This document shows positions 1 through 11,566 of a DNA stretch of 64,000 nt, in pieces. The notes under the pieces are model-generated. The model was not told the origin of the DNA. It saw nothing but the letters and a program-made list of their open reading frames with translations, and ran no database searches. The translations under genes were made by a program, and so were the position numbers. This DNA is from Proteles cristata cristata (lineage: Eukaryota > Chordata > Mammalia > Carnivora > Hyaenidae): the NCBI GenBank assembly GCA_017311185.1, contig JAESUZ010003088.1:248001-312000 (forward strand). The letters are read 5' to 3'. How positions within the stretch are numbered: position 1 is the first letter of the stretch; each line of letters opens with the position of its first letter.

Positions 1-194
1 AATAAAAAGGCAATTGCAAATGATTTAACCCAATGCTTATTAACTATGTTCATTTTTCTCCATTTCAGTGACAACATCTTGGTACAAGTGCTGGTTTTTC
101 AGATGGCTGAAATGCCTTGCTTACTGACCTCTCTGGAGAGACAGTATAAATAATGAAAGAAGGGACAGATGCAGAGTTATCTTCCTTTTTTTTT

Positions 195-745
195 TTAAAT
201 GCAGTCTGATTACGTCATACCTTCACTTAAAATAAGTTTTCAGTGTACTCTGAAGTAGATTTAAAGTCTTAAATGGGCTTTGAAAACCCTATGTAATCTG
301 GTCCCTTTTTTCCATCTGCACTTTATTCTAAGCAACTGTTTTCCTTCTGCTTCCCTCTCTAATCACAACTTGTTGGACTTCTTCAGGTACCTTATGGTGT
401 AGGGACTTGGCACATGGTACTTTTCTTGGCCTGCTATGCTTTTTACTAATTCTCTTGTTTGGATAGCTCCTATAAATTTGTCCTATCTCCCTTGTGCCGG
501 AAGTTTTGCCTGATAATCCCCTTTAGGTTAAGGCCCCTAGTACGTATCCCCACACTCTCAGTTCTAGTGCATATTATCATTGCCATTCATTCTGTAAATT
601 GTCGTCCAATTATTTATCCAACAAGTTTCCCTCTGCTAGACTAAGACTTCACGAAAGCGGGACTATATTCATCTCATTTTCTGCAGTATCCTCAACTTTT
701 AACATGGTGCCTTAAGCCTGGTAACTTCCTGATGTATATGCATCG
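195..745 (+). mobile_element. L2 LINE relic (3' part)
   Basis: Diverged LINE-2 3' sequence in sense orientation. Segments read like the L2 consensus: a 'taaagtctt...ggctttgaaaaccctatgtaatctggtccc' type stretch near 260-305, pyrimidine-rich blocks at 330-400, and an 'actaagacttcacgaaagcggga' type stretch near 640-665, which is the usual 'aagctccatgagggcagg' block before the 3' end. No open frame of L2 ORF2 survives; the small frame at 459-644 is chance. Boundaries are approximate. Confidence 0.6.
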
Positions 746-1660
746 AATACATGAATAAGATGAGAATTGAGACACAAATGTAGAAAACAAATACCAGAAA
801 GTATTTTAGGGGTGTTAGAGTAGAGACATAGGCAAAGCATGGTGGGGATTGGAAAAGAAAGAGAGATTGTTCTGTGTTTTTCGTGGAGAATTTATCACAT
901 GGAAGGTAATATTGGTCTTGGCCCTTTGCAGATAGTGAGTTTTTTCAGGGATAAAGAGGGGCACCATAGATGGAGGGGAAAACAGGAGCAAAGGCTTAAA
1001 AGTGGAGAAAGATAGAGTAAGCTTAAGAAATAGCAAAGACCCAACTGATCTCAGGATAGGGTGGGTCCTGGGGACCTAGGAGGTGATAAGGATGGGACCT
1101 AAGAAAGGAGAGAGGAACAAAGAGACCCCAGGGAATTTAAACTTATCATTTTCAGCCAAAACCCTAGCAATGTTCTGAGAGAATTGATCTGGCTTTTGTG
1201 TGCAGGGGGAGCTTTGAGCACCCAAAACCAGTTGGGAAGTTTGCAGTAAACTTTGCGAAAGACAATGAGAGCCAGAACTCAGTTTGTCACAGTGGGGATG
1301 AAAGGAAAGACAGACCTGAGGCTAGGGTACTGGATGTGGCATTGCCAGCGCTTTGATGGCTGGTTCCAGACAATGGCAACAGAAGGAGAACTGGCCCAAA
1401 CACCAGAAGAGAGGCCAACAATTTCAGAGGAACACTAGTTAGAATTTCGAGGGACGTCTGATGACTACATCAAGTGTCCATTCCGCAAAAGCTGCAAGAA
1501 TTCATGCATTAGATAAATACGTTCACCAAGATTCCCTGCTTTCTATCCAGTGTCTGCTTTGCTGGCACATTCCTACTCTTGAGTGGTTGTTGAGGTGGTT
1601 TGTAAGCTGCTTTCTAGACTGGCTATTAAAACATGTGTTTTAATATATATATGTATTTTA
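746..1660. other. unassigned purine-rich unique DNA
   Basis: No repeat family or gene recognised. The plus strand is purine-rich around 815-1120. Short open frames at 1253-1438 (+) and 815-1036 (-) have no recognisable domain and no splice context that convinces me. A possible acceptor-like TGTGTGCAG ends near 1205 but has no good pyrimidine tract. Confidence 0.5.
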
Positions 1661-1872
1661 GGGGCGCCTGGGTGGCGTAGTCGGTTAAGCGTCCGACTTT
1701 CGCTTGGGTCATGATCTCGCGGTTGGTGGGTTCGAGCCCCGCGTCGGGCTCTGTGCTGACTGCCAGCTCAGAGCCTGGAGCCTGTTTCAGTCTGTGACTC
1801 CCTCTCTCTCTGACCCTCCCCTGCTCACGCTGTCTCTCTCTCTCTCTCCTAGAAATAAATAAAAAATATTAA
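1661..1872 (+). mobile_element. feliform tRNA-Lys SINE, young subfamily
   Basis: Complete element with head GGGGCGCCTGGGTGGC, A-box-like GTCGGTTAAGCG, B box GGTTCGAGCC, the young-type CTGACTGCCAGCTCAGAG block, a (CT)n run ending CTCCTAG and an AAATAAATAAA tail. It sits inside an AT run: the preceding ATATATATATGTATTTTA recurs at about 1879-1896 and acts as the target-site duplication. Confidence 0.95.
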
Positions 1873-3186
1873 ATATATATATATATATGTATTTTAATAA
1901 ATAATTTTTTTTTAATTTTCTTTTTTTTTGGCATTAAAAAAATTCTTTTCTTTTCCCGGAAAGTGGTTATGGTTCAATCTACTTTACAGGTATGTGAGAG
2001 CCTTGCAGATGACTATTTCACATTTACTGTGTTAACAAGTGACTCAGTATGTTACTTTAGAACCAGATATGTGTGGTTTTGCTTCACTTGAGGAATTCAG
2101 TAAAGAACATACTTCGTGTCAGCAGAAGCCCTCATAAATCTATATAGAGAAGGGCATGAGTGAAACCTTTTATAATCACATGGCTGCGTGGAATCCATTT
2201 CCTTTTCTTTACGGAGAGGCTTTAGATTTTTCTCGCATACCTCAGAAAAAGCTTGTTCATGCCCGGGAGTGATTCTGATAAGGGGCACCTCTGTCATCTT
2301 TTTCTTGAGTTCACTCTTCAGGATTAAAAAATGATTGGAGGAGAAAGTAAGATTCGAAGGGTTGTTCTCGTGCCTTGTCAGTAAGAGGGTAAGCGTTTTC
2401 CCTCTAGAGCTGTACTCCAGGGGAAGCTTGCCAGAAAAAACAAACAAGGTAGCAATGGTCCGACGCAGTTTCTCCTGCACAATGGCTGGGCTTCTGTATC
2501 TGGCCCTATGTATATAAACTATGTGTCTTGGAATAGAAAGTCTTCCAGAAGCACAAAAAGACGGATGCAAGAAGTAGGGGAGAAAGATAAGTTTCTTTTC
2601 ATTGTAAAAGAACATTTATACTATTACTCTTTCAGCTTGGATATTAAGGTTTTAAAAAAAAAAGTGTCCATACATTTCATCGTCTGGCTAGGCAGGTTTT
2701 GGCTCAGAGATGAGCACGATGAGCCGAAAGGAGATAAATGTTGGGAGGAAGTCCCGCATAGCAGGGTTTCTGCAGGAGACACCTGCGCAGTTTGGCATAA
2801 TGGACTCAGCGGCCTGGCAGAATTGCTATTTGAATACTTTGGTTGGATTGATGACCTTCTGTGGCTTTTGTGGCATGGAAAAACATATATTTTTTTTCTG
2901 AATGGAACACTATATGTTCCTCTAAAGAGTTCTTGGCATTCTGTTGTCTCCTGGCCTTACTTAGTGAATTTGGGGGACATTCTTAGACATGCATGATGTT
3001 AGAAAGAAATTTAGAACTTTCAATCTACATATTCTGTATGCCATATTACAAAATCCCCTAGGAAACTGGTGTATTATTATTTATCTCAATTTATACATGA
3101 AATGCAAAGCATTTCATGTCTTCACAGGGACATTTACTTAGTATTAGTCGTTAAAAACATGTTTTATTTTGTAAATAACACCATTC

Positions 3187-3188
<2 letters not shown>
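1873..3188. other. AT-rich unique DNA
   Basis: Starts with an (AT)n and poly-T stretch (1872-1935). No repeat is confidently recognised apart from a possible antisense MIR scrap near 3050-3110. Two long chance frames overlap here: minus 2097-2615 (172 codons) and plus 2508-2996 (162 codons). Neither shows a known domain. Confidence 0.45.

Positions 3189-3190
<2 letters not shown>

Positions 3191-3224
<34 letters not shown>
3191..3224. repeat. (TG)n microsatellite
   Basis: An uninterrupted run of about 17 GT units. It explains the Cys/Val-alternating start of the frame at 3191-3385. Confidence 0.98.
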
Positions 3225-3225
<1 letters not shown>

Positions 3226-4921
3226 GTATATACATGCACATGCTTTAACCTCTGCAATCTGTCTTATTTTGTTTGACTTTAGAAGACTTTTGAGGCTATT
3301 TGTCATGCCTGGTGATCAGTGTCCAGGGACTGCATATCCCACAGTCCATAGATTTGGGAACAGAGGTTATCCACTATTGGTTTAATAGCAGCCTGAGCGC
3401 CCCCTGTGACCAGGTATCTTACTATTTCATTTGGTTAGTAGAACTAGGAAACATTGTTCTTTTGATTTATAGATGACACTTTCTTGGAAGGAAAAACAGA
3501 AAGTGTCTGCTTGAGATCAGAATTAGACTTCAGAATAACTCTGATAGAGCCCAAGGAATGAGAGCAATGATTTGTTCTATGGCAAATACATTCCCTGGTT
3601 CACAGAGCACCCTGACCCCAGTCTCCTGCTTCAGCTCAAACCTGACTGCTTCCCAGGACAGCGTAGGATGCTCCCCTGGGTCTCTGCACCCATAAGGGAC
3701 ACTCACAGAAAGACGGGTTCCTCTGAGGTTGTCTTCAGCTGGCCACCATCTTCTGACCACTTTTCTCTCACCTTCCACTGACACTCACTAATGGCTTTGG
3801 CATGTTCCTTAATCCTTTAACTCATATTTGTTTTTCTCTCTTTCCCCTGTCATGATGGAAAAGATGTTCCTCGTTCTACCTAAAGTCAGTCCCTAAGTGG
3901 AGGCTCTGGATTCCATCCTTTCCAGACTCCTTATGGCCCTCTCTGATTTTATCTACTTAACAGCTCTTGGATTTTTTCCCTATCTCCAGCTTCACTGCTT
4001 GTCTTAATTTATGCCACCACAATCTCACAATCTCTCAGCACCCCTAATTTGTTTCTCTGCACATATTATTGTCTTTTCCAGACCATCCTTCTTCATGAGG
4101 CCTGTGACTTTTCCAAAACATGAACCCGGCTCTTTCACATAACCGCTTCCTTCCCTTTTACCCTGGGTTCCCCTTGGTCATGAGAATAAGACCTAAACTC
4201 CCCAGCACAGCATTCAGGGCTCTGATCTTTTCTAGCTCTGGGAGGTGATAACACATCACCATTCAATAAATTAAACAGTGATATGGATTCATGAAGCCTT
4301 GTATGTTAAACTATATATTTTTTAAAGAGACAATTTCTGGTAGATACAGAGCCCAGTGTTAAAGGGCTGAGAGAGAATTTTGGAGCTTGGAAAACAGGCT
4401 TTTCTTTATAGGCATGCCAATAAAGAGTACTGTTTCTGACATTTGCCCAATCTCTAAATACCATATACCTTTTCCTTTTAGATGACTAGGATACATGTTT
4501 GGGCAATTTCTTTTACAGTAGACGTGATTCATAGGAGAGGTCGATAGGTGATTTAGGAACCATGAGTTCTAATTATAGGAAGTTGTCTGTGTGAGGCATA
4601 TGCATGATCTCTACTTACTTCCTAAACTGCAGGATGGTGACAAACAAAACTACTATATCATCTCCGTGAGTGTTCGTGGAGCATAACTAATAAAAATAAC
4701 AGGCTGTGTTATAGGATATGAAGATGCCGTGCAAACAATCTTTTTCCTTAATAATGCATGATGATTTATGAGTCCCTTGAAATTGCTTTTAATCCCTGAG
4801 CTTAGCCCTCATGTAATTTAAGCAAGAATAATCAGATACAAGGTGGTGATATTTCCTGCTTCTCAGTGTATGTAATATGATACAAGATACCAAAGTCAAA
4901 CCATGAAATTGAAAAGAAAAT
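3226..4921. other. unique DNA with a possible old repeat
   Basis: No gene recognised. The part at about 3990-4250 is pyrimidine-rich and contains 'agacctaaactccccagcacagcattcagggctct'-type wording that resembles old interspersed repeats of L2 type. I cannot assign it. The rest looks unique. Confidence 0.4.
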
Positions 4922-5110
4922 CAGCTAATATTTAGCATTTATGAGTATCATTTTGCTTTTACAACTCTTCCCAAACCTCAACTAATTAATTTATACCTGT
5001 TTCAAAGGAAGGTGATGATTATCTATTTTACAGGTGGGAGTTCGTTGTTAAAAGTCTTGCCTAAGGCCAAGGAGGAGGGGGATGTTTGGGTCCTGGCCTA
5101 AAACCTGGGC
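4922..5110 (-). mobile_element. MIR SINE relic
   Basis: Antisense MIR. The core reads as 'ctattttacaggtggga' followed by 'agtcttgcctaaggccaagga', matching the MIR blocks for 'cccattttacagatgagg' and 'acttgcccaaggtcaca', in the right order and spacing. Old and diverged. Confidence 0.7.
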
Positions 5111-5904
5111 ACCTCTGGTGTTCCATTCAGCTGCTTCACACACTCCCCTCTGCAGCAGCCTTGACTGTGGACTGAACGAATCTTCAACAAAGATCTTCAA
5201 TGGCTAGAAAGTTGAAGCTAATACGTTTTGTGATTCATGTGGACTTCATGGGTCTCCAGAAAAGCTGAGTTCAGGGAACCATATTGTTTTTTTAGGGATG
5301 ATTTTTAGAATATAAGATCCCTGAGGGAATAAGTAAAAACATGATATGTCAGGAAATACATTCTGCTCTAACACGTGAGTGAGCGGTAACTGATGGCCTG
5401 TGTAGCCTCCAGTGAGGAAACTTAAAAAACATTTCGTGTTAAATGTTAATTGTGAGTGCACTTACCCTACCTAGTATAAGGTGATGAATTGTAAACTTCT
5501 AGAGGGCAGAGATGATGGTGTGATTCCTTTGTACCTGCAGACTGAGGATGACAGGTTAGACAGGTTGTTCCAAATGCTCTTTGAAAAGGGACTGTCAGAG
5601 GTCTTAGGTTGTTTGCATTCCTCAATTTACATAACAGACATATCCCCTCAAGTTTCTGTAAATGGGTCATATTTTTAAAGCACCAGGACATTTTGCCTTT
5701 TAAAGGGTCCTTGTTTTGAATCCATTTGCAAGTGAACTAAACTATTGTGATAGAGGCAATTGCTTCTGAATTCATCTCTTGTGCTGATTTGGCTTTTCAA
5801 ATAAGTGAATTTTTAAAAGCCTAGCCTTTCTGAGAACTTGTCACAAAATGTTGCAGTGAGACCGCTACAGATGGAAGGTAGGCGGGAGCTCTGGAAGAAC
5901 AGGA
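5111..5904. other. unique DNA with an L2-like scrap
   Basis: Mostly unrecognised. The stretch at about 5470-5545 ('gtaaacttctagagggcagagatg') looks like the terminal L2 block in sense orientation, but is too short to be sure. No gene seen. Confidence 0.4.
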
Positions 5905-6010
5905 CCTTTAGAGACAGATGTCTCCAGGTCACATTGCAAATTCTGTTAACTAATACTGAGTGACCATGGGCAAGTTCTCTTTGGCAAGTTTTCCAAAGAA
6001 GTGAATGATT
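5905..6010 (+). mobile_element. possible MIR fragment
   Basis: The order 'gtctccaggtcacattgcaaattctg' then 'tgagtgaccatgggcaagtt' fits the first half of MIR (tRNA-derived part followed by the core). Weak and diverged. Confidence 0.5.
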
Positions 6011-6104
6011 TTACACTGGGAATTTTAACTTAGCCAGGTGGCACAGACGACTTCAAGGGATTTCCAAGGCAGTTTACGCAGAGCTCTCTTCTTAATTTTT
6101 GCGT

Positions 6105-6485
6105 GATATTCCATTGCATAGATTTGTCATATCTTGCTTTCTCATTCATTTATTCACTCATTCATTCATTTTTTCTTCTGATAACGGATGTATTATTTTT
6201 TCTCATTTTTTAAAACAAATGATCTTACAAGGAACATCTTTATAATATGTATTTTTATATTCCTATTATGTATGTAGCTCTAAAAGTGGAATGACTCGGT
6301 ATGTGTATCTTTAATTGAAACTGTACTCCAACACTTCATGTTTGGTCAGAGTGCTCGTATCCTGACACTGTCGCCTATATTGGGCGTTGCCAAATGTTCT
6401 CATTTATTTAATCTGTTGGATGAAAAAAAAAAGTATCTCAGTGGTGTTTTTATTTGTGTTCAGTTAATTGTGGATGAGCTTAATA
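6105..6485 (-). mobile_element. old L1 (L1ME-like) fragment, antisense
   Basis: Reads as the reverse complement of the L1 ORF2 3' region: 'gatattccattgcatagat', then 'caaggaacatctttata', 'ctctaaaagtggaatga', and 'gttgccaaatgttctc', in the order seen in antisense L1ME copies. Includes a small (TCAT)n patch at 6140-6170. No coding capacity left. Confidence 0.65.
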
Positions 6486-6723
6486 AGCAGATTTTACACG
6501 CGTACTAGACAGAAACAGTTTTGTTTCTGGCTGATTGGAAAGGAATAAAAATCAGGCATGCAACTTAATCCACCCCTGAGGCTGAGAACTTCCTTGATTT
6601 TCTCCTCTGTTATAATGGTTATAGTAACCTGCAGTACGATAACCTGACTTCTCCATTCCCAACATATGGGAAAAACTCAAAAGGCAGTATTGCCTCCAAC
6701 TTTATTAAGACTTCTGATTATTA

Positions 6724-6932
6724 GGGGCACCTGGGTGGCTCAGTTGGTTAAGTCAAACATCTGGTTCTTGACTTCTTGATCTTGACTGTCATGATCTCAC
6801 AGTTCCTGAGTTTGAGCCTCACATTGGGCTCTGTGCTGGCAGCACAGATTCTCGCTCTCCCCCTCACTCTGCCCTGCCTCTGCTCACATGCTCTGTCTCT
6901 CTCTCAAAATAAATTAACTACTTTACAAAAAA
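6724..6932 (+). mobile_element. feliform tRNA-Lys SINE, older type
   Basis: Head GGGGCACCTGGGTGGCTCAG, degraded B box, (CT)n and an AAATAAATTA tail. Target duplication AGACTTCTGATTATTA at 6708-6723 and 6933-6948 with one mismatch. Point changes in the B box suggest an older insertion. Confidence 0.92.
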
Positions 6933-6948
6933 AGACTTCTGAGTATTA

Positions 6949-8156
6949 GACAAGATTATTGATTCTAGGAACTGGAATTGGTGAAAATGCTTTTTAAAAA
7001 AAGGCTAAGAAAGAACTTAATGTCATGAGACTAAGATTTTAAGGGGAATACTTTTATATCCCTGCGTTCTGACTTTCAGTTGGAGAACCATTCGTTGCCA
7101 TGACAGTTTGATTGTAATAGTTAGTAGTAGTTATGGGCTAAATCACTTTAATTCATGGTTTGAACAGCCCACAAATATTTGGCCTGGAGCCTTTCAAAGA
7201 AAATGACCTTTAAAGTGTGTTGTTATTGAAAAAAAGAATCATCTCTGTACAAATATTAAATCTGATAACAAGCCCGCCTTTAAGGCTTTCCCTGGAAGTC
7301 TCTCTCTCTCTCTTTCCCACTCCTTCCCTCCTTCTCTTCTTCACTCTTTCTCCCTTCTCTATCAGTCAATTCTACTTCGTCCTTATCACTGTAAGAAGCA
7401 TATTTCAGATCTTATCCTGCTTAATCAAAAGAGAGTAAGAGAGAAAAAGGACCATAACATAAAAGTAAACTCTTTTTAACCTACAAAAAAAGAAAATGAT
7501 TGCAAGTATGAAGTGTTTAAGGTTTAGGTCCCTCCCCCCCCCCCGTTCCCCCCCGTTAGCTTCTTATAAACACAGTGCAGTTTCTCAAACATGGGCCACT
7601 CTTTGGTAAACCCTGTGAATGTGGGATTAAGCAGAAGTACAGATAGGAGGAGAATTTATGTCTCTTGGAAGAACCAAACATTGTTGCCAAGGCATCACAG
7701 GTAGTGTCTTTCTTTTAACTCAGGGTTGTTAACTCAGATATTTCGAATCCTGTTTTGAAGAAATGTCTAGTCAAAGCCCTCTTTCATAATCAGAACAAGA
7801 ATATTTAGTATTTAAAGATATGACTATGAAGCTAACTCTAACCTATCACTTTGGTCATTTTGGATTAAAGTCATTTTGTGGCAGAGGAGATGATGGTGGA
7901 AGACAGATGTGGGACAACAGGAAAGGAAAAAAGGCCAGTCCAGCTGGGGAAAACTGATGTGCTATGTGGGGTGGGTTGGCCAGGAAAAATAGAGGTGGCC
8001 ATGAGGACTTGTAGGAGCAGAGGTGGCTTGTTCTTAATCGTATGTTGTTTGCAAACCTGTGTTTGAAATCCCCTTCATTTCATTAAAACTTTAGTAAAAT
8101 CTGCCTACACACAAAGACTTTGTGTAAGTGTATTTATTTTAAAATTCATTGTTCTT
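6949..8156. other. unassigned DNA with pyrimidine and poly-C tracts
   Basis: No gene or repeat family recognised. Contains a CT-rich block at about 7300-7370 and a two-part C tract at 7534-7554 (11 C, GTT, 7 C). Confidence 0.5.
7534..7554. repeat. interrupted poly-C tract
   Basis: Eleven C, then GTT, then seven C. The complementary strand has two long G runs. Confidence 0.95.
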
Positions 8157-8315
8157 GGGCTCCTGGGTCGCTCAGTCAGTTGAACTTCCTACTTTTGATT
8201 TGAGCTCAGGTCATGATCTCCTGGTTCGTGGAAATGAGCCCCATATAGGGCTCCATGCTGACAGTGCAGACCTTGCTTAGAATTCTCTTTTCTTCTCTCT
8301 CTCTCTCAAAAAAAA
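8157..8315 (+). mobile_element. feliform SINE, old and shortened
   Basis: Diverged head GGGCTCCTGGGTCGCTCAG, then GTCATGATCTCCTGGTTCGTGG and a (CT)n-(A)n end. The region between the tRNA-like part and the tail is shorter than in full copies. No clear target duplication. Confidence 0.85.
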
Positions 8316-8480
8316 GTTATTATACTTCTGTTGGAAATTCAGGATAGACTCTGAGTTGACTGAGTCAATGTTTTATAGAGGAGAGAGAATATACATATGC
8401 TATCTAAATGATTCATAGATTGAATTAATTAGAACCAGAAGTCAGAGGTTACCCCAAGAATATAGTCCTTGAACTTCTCT

Positions 8481-8676
8481 CTTTTTAAAGTTTATTTATT
8501 TATTTTGAGAGAAAGAGAGTGTGAGAGAGAAAGAAGCAGAGAGAGGAGAGAGAGAACCCCAAGCAAGCTCCACACCATCAACTTGGAACTCAGTGCAGGG
8601 CTCAAACCCATGAACTATGTTACCTGAGCCAAAATCAAGAGTTGGACACTTACTGACTGAGCCACCCAGGGGTCCC
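8481..8676 (-). mobile_element. feliform tRNA-Lys SINE, antisense
   Basis: Antisense copy: A/T-rich tail, (GA)n tract, and a head ending GAGCCACCCAGGGGTCCC. Target duplication TCCTTGAACTTCTCT at 8466-8480, matched by TCCTTGAACTCTCT from 8678. Confidence 0.93.
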
Positions 8677-8691
8677 ATCCTTGAACTCTCT

Positions 8692-9109
8692 AACTATCCC
8701 TCTCACTTATCACTCTACTTCTTGCAACAATCTTGGAGTCGTGGAAATCTTTGGGTGAGGAAGGAAGGAGGAGCAAGGGATTTTCTACAAAATGGGGATG
8801 ATCTATTCAAGCTGATCCTCTTCTAGACATTAAGAGTTGTATCTATAAGGAGGCAGATAGCCAAACTCCACCTTGCAGTGGAGGAGATGTGCTCTTTCTG
8901 GAGAAAAGAGCTATCTTCCCAGGCTCTGGCTCCAAGAGCAGTTATAACTGTGGAGAATACACTAGCATTACTGGAGGTATGACATCAGGATTTAAAATGT
9001 ATGTATCTGTTAAGGATATAATCAGTTAAGTGAGCAAAAAAAGTATGTAAAATGATGTTCATTGAAGTAATTTTTATATTACAGAAAATTGTAAAGAACT
9101 CCATAGTCC
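8692..9109. other. unassigned DNA
   Basis: No repeat or gene recognised between the SINE and the start of the L1 block. Confidence 0.4.
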
Positions 9110-9261
9110 ACTTGGGCAGATGACATGATTATCTATTCTGACAGTTCAAAAGAATCTACTAAAATTCCTGTGAACAATATCAATCTACAAAAATTAACTG
9201 TATATCTATATAGTAGCAATAAACAATTGGAAATCAGAATTTTTAAAATGAATGTTATTTA

Positions 9262-9478
9262 AATTCTTTTGGAATGTTTAGTTTTGAGAGAGAGAAGGAC
9301 AGAGACAGAGAGCGAGTGGGGGACAGGCAAAGAGAGAGGGAGACACAGAATTGGAAGCAGGCTCCAAGCTCTGAGCTGTCAGCACAGAGTCCAACACGGG
9401 GCTTGAACTCATGAGCTGTGAGGTCATGACTTGAGCCGAAGTCAGACACTTTAACTGACTGAGACACACAAGCGCCCC
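9262..9478 (-). mobile_element. feliform tRNA-Lys SINE inside L1
   Basis: Antisense copy with (GA)n tract and head ACAAGCGCCCC. The flanks AATGAATGTTATTTAAA and AAATGAGTGTCTTTTAAA form an aged target duplication. It interrupts the sense L1. Confidence 0.9.
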
Positions 9479-9699
9479 AAATGAGTGTCTTTTAAAAAAG
9501 CATTAGAAACATGAAATAGCATACTTAGTATAAATCTAACAAAATAGTGCAGGACCTGAGGTGGGAAGCTACAAAACACCACTGAAAGAAGGATGACTTA
9601 AGTAAATGAAGGATAAAATGTTCATGAACTGAAAACTTAATACTGTGAAAAATGCCAGGGGTCCCCAAGTTGACCTATAGATTTAATACAATATCACTT

Positions 9700-9890
9700 G
9701 GGGCACCTGGATGGCTCAGTCAGTTGAATGTCTGATTTTGGCTCCAGTCATGGTCTCATGGCTTGTGACATTGATCCCCATGTCAGGCTCTGTGCTGGTA
9801 GCACGAAGCCTGCTTGGGATTCTCTCTCTCCCTCTCTCTCTGCTCTCTCTCTCTCTCTCTCTCTCAAAATAAATAAATAAATAAATAAAA
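9700..9890 (+). mobile_element. feliform tRNA-Lys SINE inside L1
   Basis: Head GGGGCACCTGGATGGCTCAG, long (CT)n and an (AAAT)n tail. Target duplication ATACAATATCACTT before and AAACAGTATCATTT after. The L1 reading resumes directly after it. Confidence 0.93.
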
Positions 9891-10142
9891 CAGTATCATT
9901 TGGAATCCCAGCAAATGTTTTTGACAAGTATACACACTGAGTTAAGCTTTATATACAAAGTCAAGAGCTGGAATTTTGAGAAAAAAAACCTTACCGTTTA
10001 AAAAAAGAACAGTCGGAGGACTCCTACTACCTGAATTCCAGATTTATTATAAAGCTGGGGTAATCATACAGCGTGGTGTTGGCAAAAGGACAGATATACT
10101 GATAAAGGGGGCAAAATAGAGATTTCAAAAAAGGTTTTGAAA

Positions 10143-10311
10143 AAATTACAGACCCGCATGCAGTTTTGAGAAAGTGTACAGAGAAATTCCACCTACTCAT
10201 TGCTCAGTTTCCCTCAATAATATAAACTGCAAAGCTAGAGTATAATATCACTGCTTCAACTACACTGACACAATCTATCAATCTTATTCAGATTTCATTA
10301 ATTTTACTTAC

Positions 10312-10343
<32 letters not shown>

Positions 10344-11566
10344 AGTCTATGCAACGTTATCACATGTATAGGTTCGTGTATCTACCTCCACAGTCAAAGG
10401 ACTTACAAAATACAGATCCATCACTACAACGATCCATTGGATTGAACATTGGAATTGAAATTGGAACACACCAATTTCTTCCCTTCACTCTTGTAACTTA
10501 ACTCCTGACAACCACTGATGTGTTCACTCTCTTTATAATTTTGTCATTTAAAAAATGTTGTATCAATGGAATCACACAGTGTTTAATATTTTGGGATTGG
10601 CTTTTTTTACTCAGCATAATACTCTGGAGGTTCACCCGAGTTGCTTTGTGTATCAATAGTTTTTTCCCTCTTTCTTGCTGAGTACTAATCTGTGGTATGG
10701 GTGTGCCACAGTTTGTTTACCCATTCACACAGTGAAGGACATCTGGATTGTTTCCAGCTTTGACTATTACAAATAAAGCTGAAATAAACATTCCAATGCA
10801 GGTTTTTATGTGAATATAAATTTCTACCTCTCTGGGATAAATGCCAAAAGTGTAATTACTGGGTCATATGATAATTGCATATTTAGTGTTTAAAGAAACT
10901 ACTAAACTGTTTTCTAGTCCTAGTTACATTCTCAATGGCAATGTTTGAGTAACTTGGTTTCTTTACATCCTCACCAGCATTTGGTAGTGCCACGATGTTT
11001 AGTATTGGCCATTCTGATAGAGGAGTAGTGATATCTTATTGTGGTTTTAATGTGCATTTCCCTAATGGATAATGATTTGGAACATGTTTCTATGTGCTTA
11101 ATTTATCACCTATACCTCCTTTTTGGTTAAATATTTCTTCATGTCTGTTGTCTACTTTCTAATGGGATTTCTTTCCCTTACCATTGAGTTTTGAGAGTTC
11201 TTTATTTATTCTAAATACTAGTCCTTTTACAGCTATCTGATTTACAATATGTACTCTCAACCATGGGATCATCTTTCATCCTCTTTTGCATAACAAAGGT
11301 ATGTTTTGATGAAGTCTGAGTTTTTCATTTTAAAAAGTAAGCTTTGGGTGTCCAGTGTAAGAATTTTTTGTCTACCCCCAAATCCCAAAGGATTTTCCCC
11401 ATTTTTTCCATAAAATTTTATAGTTTTAAGTTTTATATTTTAGTTTGTGATTCATTTTTATTTAATATTTTATAAGGAATAAGGTTAATGGTTTTTGTTT
11501 GTGTTTGTTTTTGTTTTTTGTTTTTGCCTATGGGTGTTCAGTTGGTCCAGCATCATTTGTTGCAAA
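10143..11566 (-). mobile_element. old L1 3' end (L1MA/MB-like), antisense
   Basis: Reverse-complement L1 3'UTR and ORF2 3' end. Blocks in order: 'taatatcactgcttcaact', a (TG)n patch at 10314-10341, 'cacatgtataggttcgtgta', 'tgggattggctttttttac', 'gaaggacatctggattg', 'tctctgggataaatgcc', 'catcctcaccagcatttgg', and 'cagcatcatttgttgcaaag'. It lies between the two halves of a sense L1. Its 5' truncation point is at nearly the same ORF2 position where the sense L1 resumes. Confidence 0.9.
10314..10341. repeat. (TG)n microsatellite in L1 3'UTR
   Basis: About 14 GT units, at the position where L1M 3'UTRs usually carry a TG repeat on this strand. Confidence 0.95.

Larger units (their letters stand above)
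9110..10142 (+). mobile_element. old L1, ORF2 part, sense (first segment)
   Basis: Diverged L1 ORF2 in sense orientation: 'gcagatgacatgattatct', 'atctatatagtagcaataa', 'agctacaaaacaccactgaaa', 'aatcccagcaaatg', and 'ttattataaagctggggtaatca' follow the ORF2 order. Two SINEs (9262-9478 minus and 9700-9890 plus) were inserted into it. It stops near 10142, where an antisense L1 begins, and resumes near 11566. Stops and indels have destroyed the frame. Confidence 0.85.

Noticed and set aside
1661..1735. tRNA-like sequence with A and B boxes in each SINE
   Set aside because: It is the tRNA-Lys-derived head of the SINE; it lacks an intact tRNA fold and is always joined to the SINE body, so it is not a tRNA gene.
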